From: Chitinophaga caseinilytica | GTDB lineage: Bacteria > Bacteroidota > Bacteroidia > Chitinophagales > Chitinophagaceae | DNA length: 64,000 nucleotides | Assembly (NCBI RefSeq): GCF_038396765.1 | Contig: NZ_CP150096.1 | Coordinates: 62,001-126,000, forward strand | Direction of reading: 5' to 3' | Part shown: one piece after another, positions 63,486 through 64,000 of the stretch | Numbering within the stretch: the stretch's first letter is position 1 | Layout of the letters: each line of letters opens with the position of its first letter | Made by a program: the position numbers and the translations under genes | Notes under the pieces: generated by a model | Seen by the model: the letters and a program-made list of their open reading frames with translations, nothing else | Told to the model about the DNA's origin: nothing | Database searches by the model: none

Positions 63486-64000
63486 TCAACGTCCGGTCAG
63501 TGCGGCTACGGTGTTTTCAATCCCGGTACCGGAAACAAGCTCCAGCAACGGTTTCGGATATACGCCGAGCACGAAGATCATGGCGGTGATGCACACCAAC
63601 GCCAGCATCTCCCCGCCTTTCAGGTCGGTGGTGGTAGCCGTGAGCGCGTTGGTTTCCCCGAACAGTACTTTCTGCAGCATGCGCAGCATATATACGGCGG
63701 CGAGGATGATGGCGATCGCGGAAACGGCGGCGAACCAAACGTTGTGCTGGAACAGGCCGCTGAACATGAGGAACTCGCCGATGAACCCGTTGGTGAGCGG
63801 CAGGGCGATGTTCGCCAGGCTTACGATCACCAGGAGGATAGACAGGGCGGGCGCAACGGAGGCGATACCGCCCAGTTGCTGCATGTTTTTGGTACCGAGG
63901 CGCTGCTCGATCACTTCGATGATGATCCAGAGGCCGATGATATTGATGCCGTGGTTGAACATCTGTACCTGCACGCCGGCGAGGCTTTGTTCGTTACCGG
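63486..64000 (-). CDS. nuoM: NADH-quinone oxidoreductase subunit M, 5' part outside window
   Basis: The frame is open to the right edge (codons before MFNHGI read GNEQSLAGVQVQ), so only the C-terminal ~171 residues are present. MFNHGINIIGLWIIIEVIEQRL with the conserved His region, GGIASVAPALSILLVIVSLANIALPLTNGFIGEFLMFSGLF and VYMLRMLQKVLFGETNAL identify NuoM/ND4. Gene order nuoM-nuoN is standard. Confidence 0.95.
   Translation of the reverse strand, partial: GNEQSLAGVQVQMFNHGINIIGLWIIIEVIEQRLGTKNMQQLGGIASVAPALSILLVIVSLANIALPLTNGFIGEFLMFSGLFQHNVWFAAVSAIAIILAAVYMLRMLQKVLFGETNALTATTTDLKGGEMLALVCITAMIFVLGVYPKPLLELVSGTGIENTVAALTGR

Overview
The window reads as chromosomal DNA of a Bacteroidota bacterium, most likely a Chitinophaga-like member of the Chitinophagaceae. 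This is inferred from type IX secretion genes (a gliding-motility C-terminal-domain protein, SprA, a DUF4835 protein), the order bamD-rpoZ-coaBC-DUF4835-DUF4296, futalosine-pathway menaquinone genes, TonB-receptor biology, promoters of the TAnnTTTG type and the lack of Shine-Dalgarno sequences. No rRNA, tRNA, insertion sequence, prophage or CRISPR array was seen.

Layout. 1-1.9 kb: 3' end of a T9SS-exported PKD protein and an SDR oxidoreductase. 1.92-2.35 kb: an orphan promoter-leader-small ORF-terminator unit encoding an unrecognised 53-residue protein. 2.4-6.4 kb (minus): small Cys protein, TonB receptor and BNR-repeat lipoprotein with Cys motifs, a putative metal-uptake operon. 6.5-14.4 kb (minus): ruvA and the giant sprA. 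14.5-19 kb: fabH, a Zn-ribbon protein, a Nudix-type regulator, DinB, a Cys/Met-type PLP enzyme and GNAT. 19-22.6 kb: fabD, queD-folE, and divergent mqnB-mqnD. 22.8-26.4 kb (minus): photolyase, class IV aminotransferase and a CoA-transferase pair. 26.5-30.3 kb (minus): bamD, rpoZ, coaBC, DUF4835, DUF4296. 30.6-46.7 kb (plus): complete division and cell wall (dcw) cluster mraZ-rsmH-ftsL-ftsI-murE-mraY-murD-ftsW-murG-murC-ftsQ-ftsA-ftsZ. 46.8-52.3 kb (minus): DUF4091 protein, Kup, OmpA-family protein. 52.5-55.3 kb (plus): polyprenyl synthase and recJ. 55.4-59.3 kb (minus): two paralogous esterase lipoproteins and htpG. 59.5-60.6 kb: rpsF-rpsR-rplI. 60.7-64 kb (minus): MacB/FtsX-type permease, nuoN and the 3' part of nuoM.

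Most of this is housekeeping: envelope building (dcw, BamD, OmpA), fatty-acid initiation (FabH, FabD), menaquinone synthesis feeding complex I (MqnB/D, NuoM/N) and protein export (SprA). The most striking property is technical: six genes, including the normally essential ftsW, are each interrupted by a one-base length change in a short homopolymer. Repairing each gives a full-length product of a recognisable family and a length divisible by three, so these are probably sequence or assembly errors. The best candidates for new biology are the 1.92-2.35 kb unit with its possible RNA switch, the Cys-rich TonB operon, the 11-bp tandem repeat behind mqnD, and the DnaA-box/MraZ-operator region ahead of mraZ.
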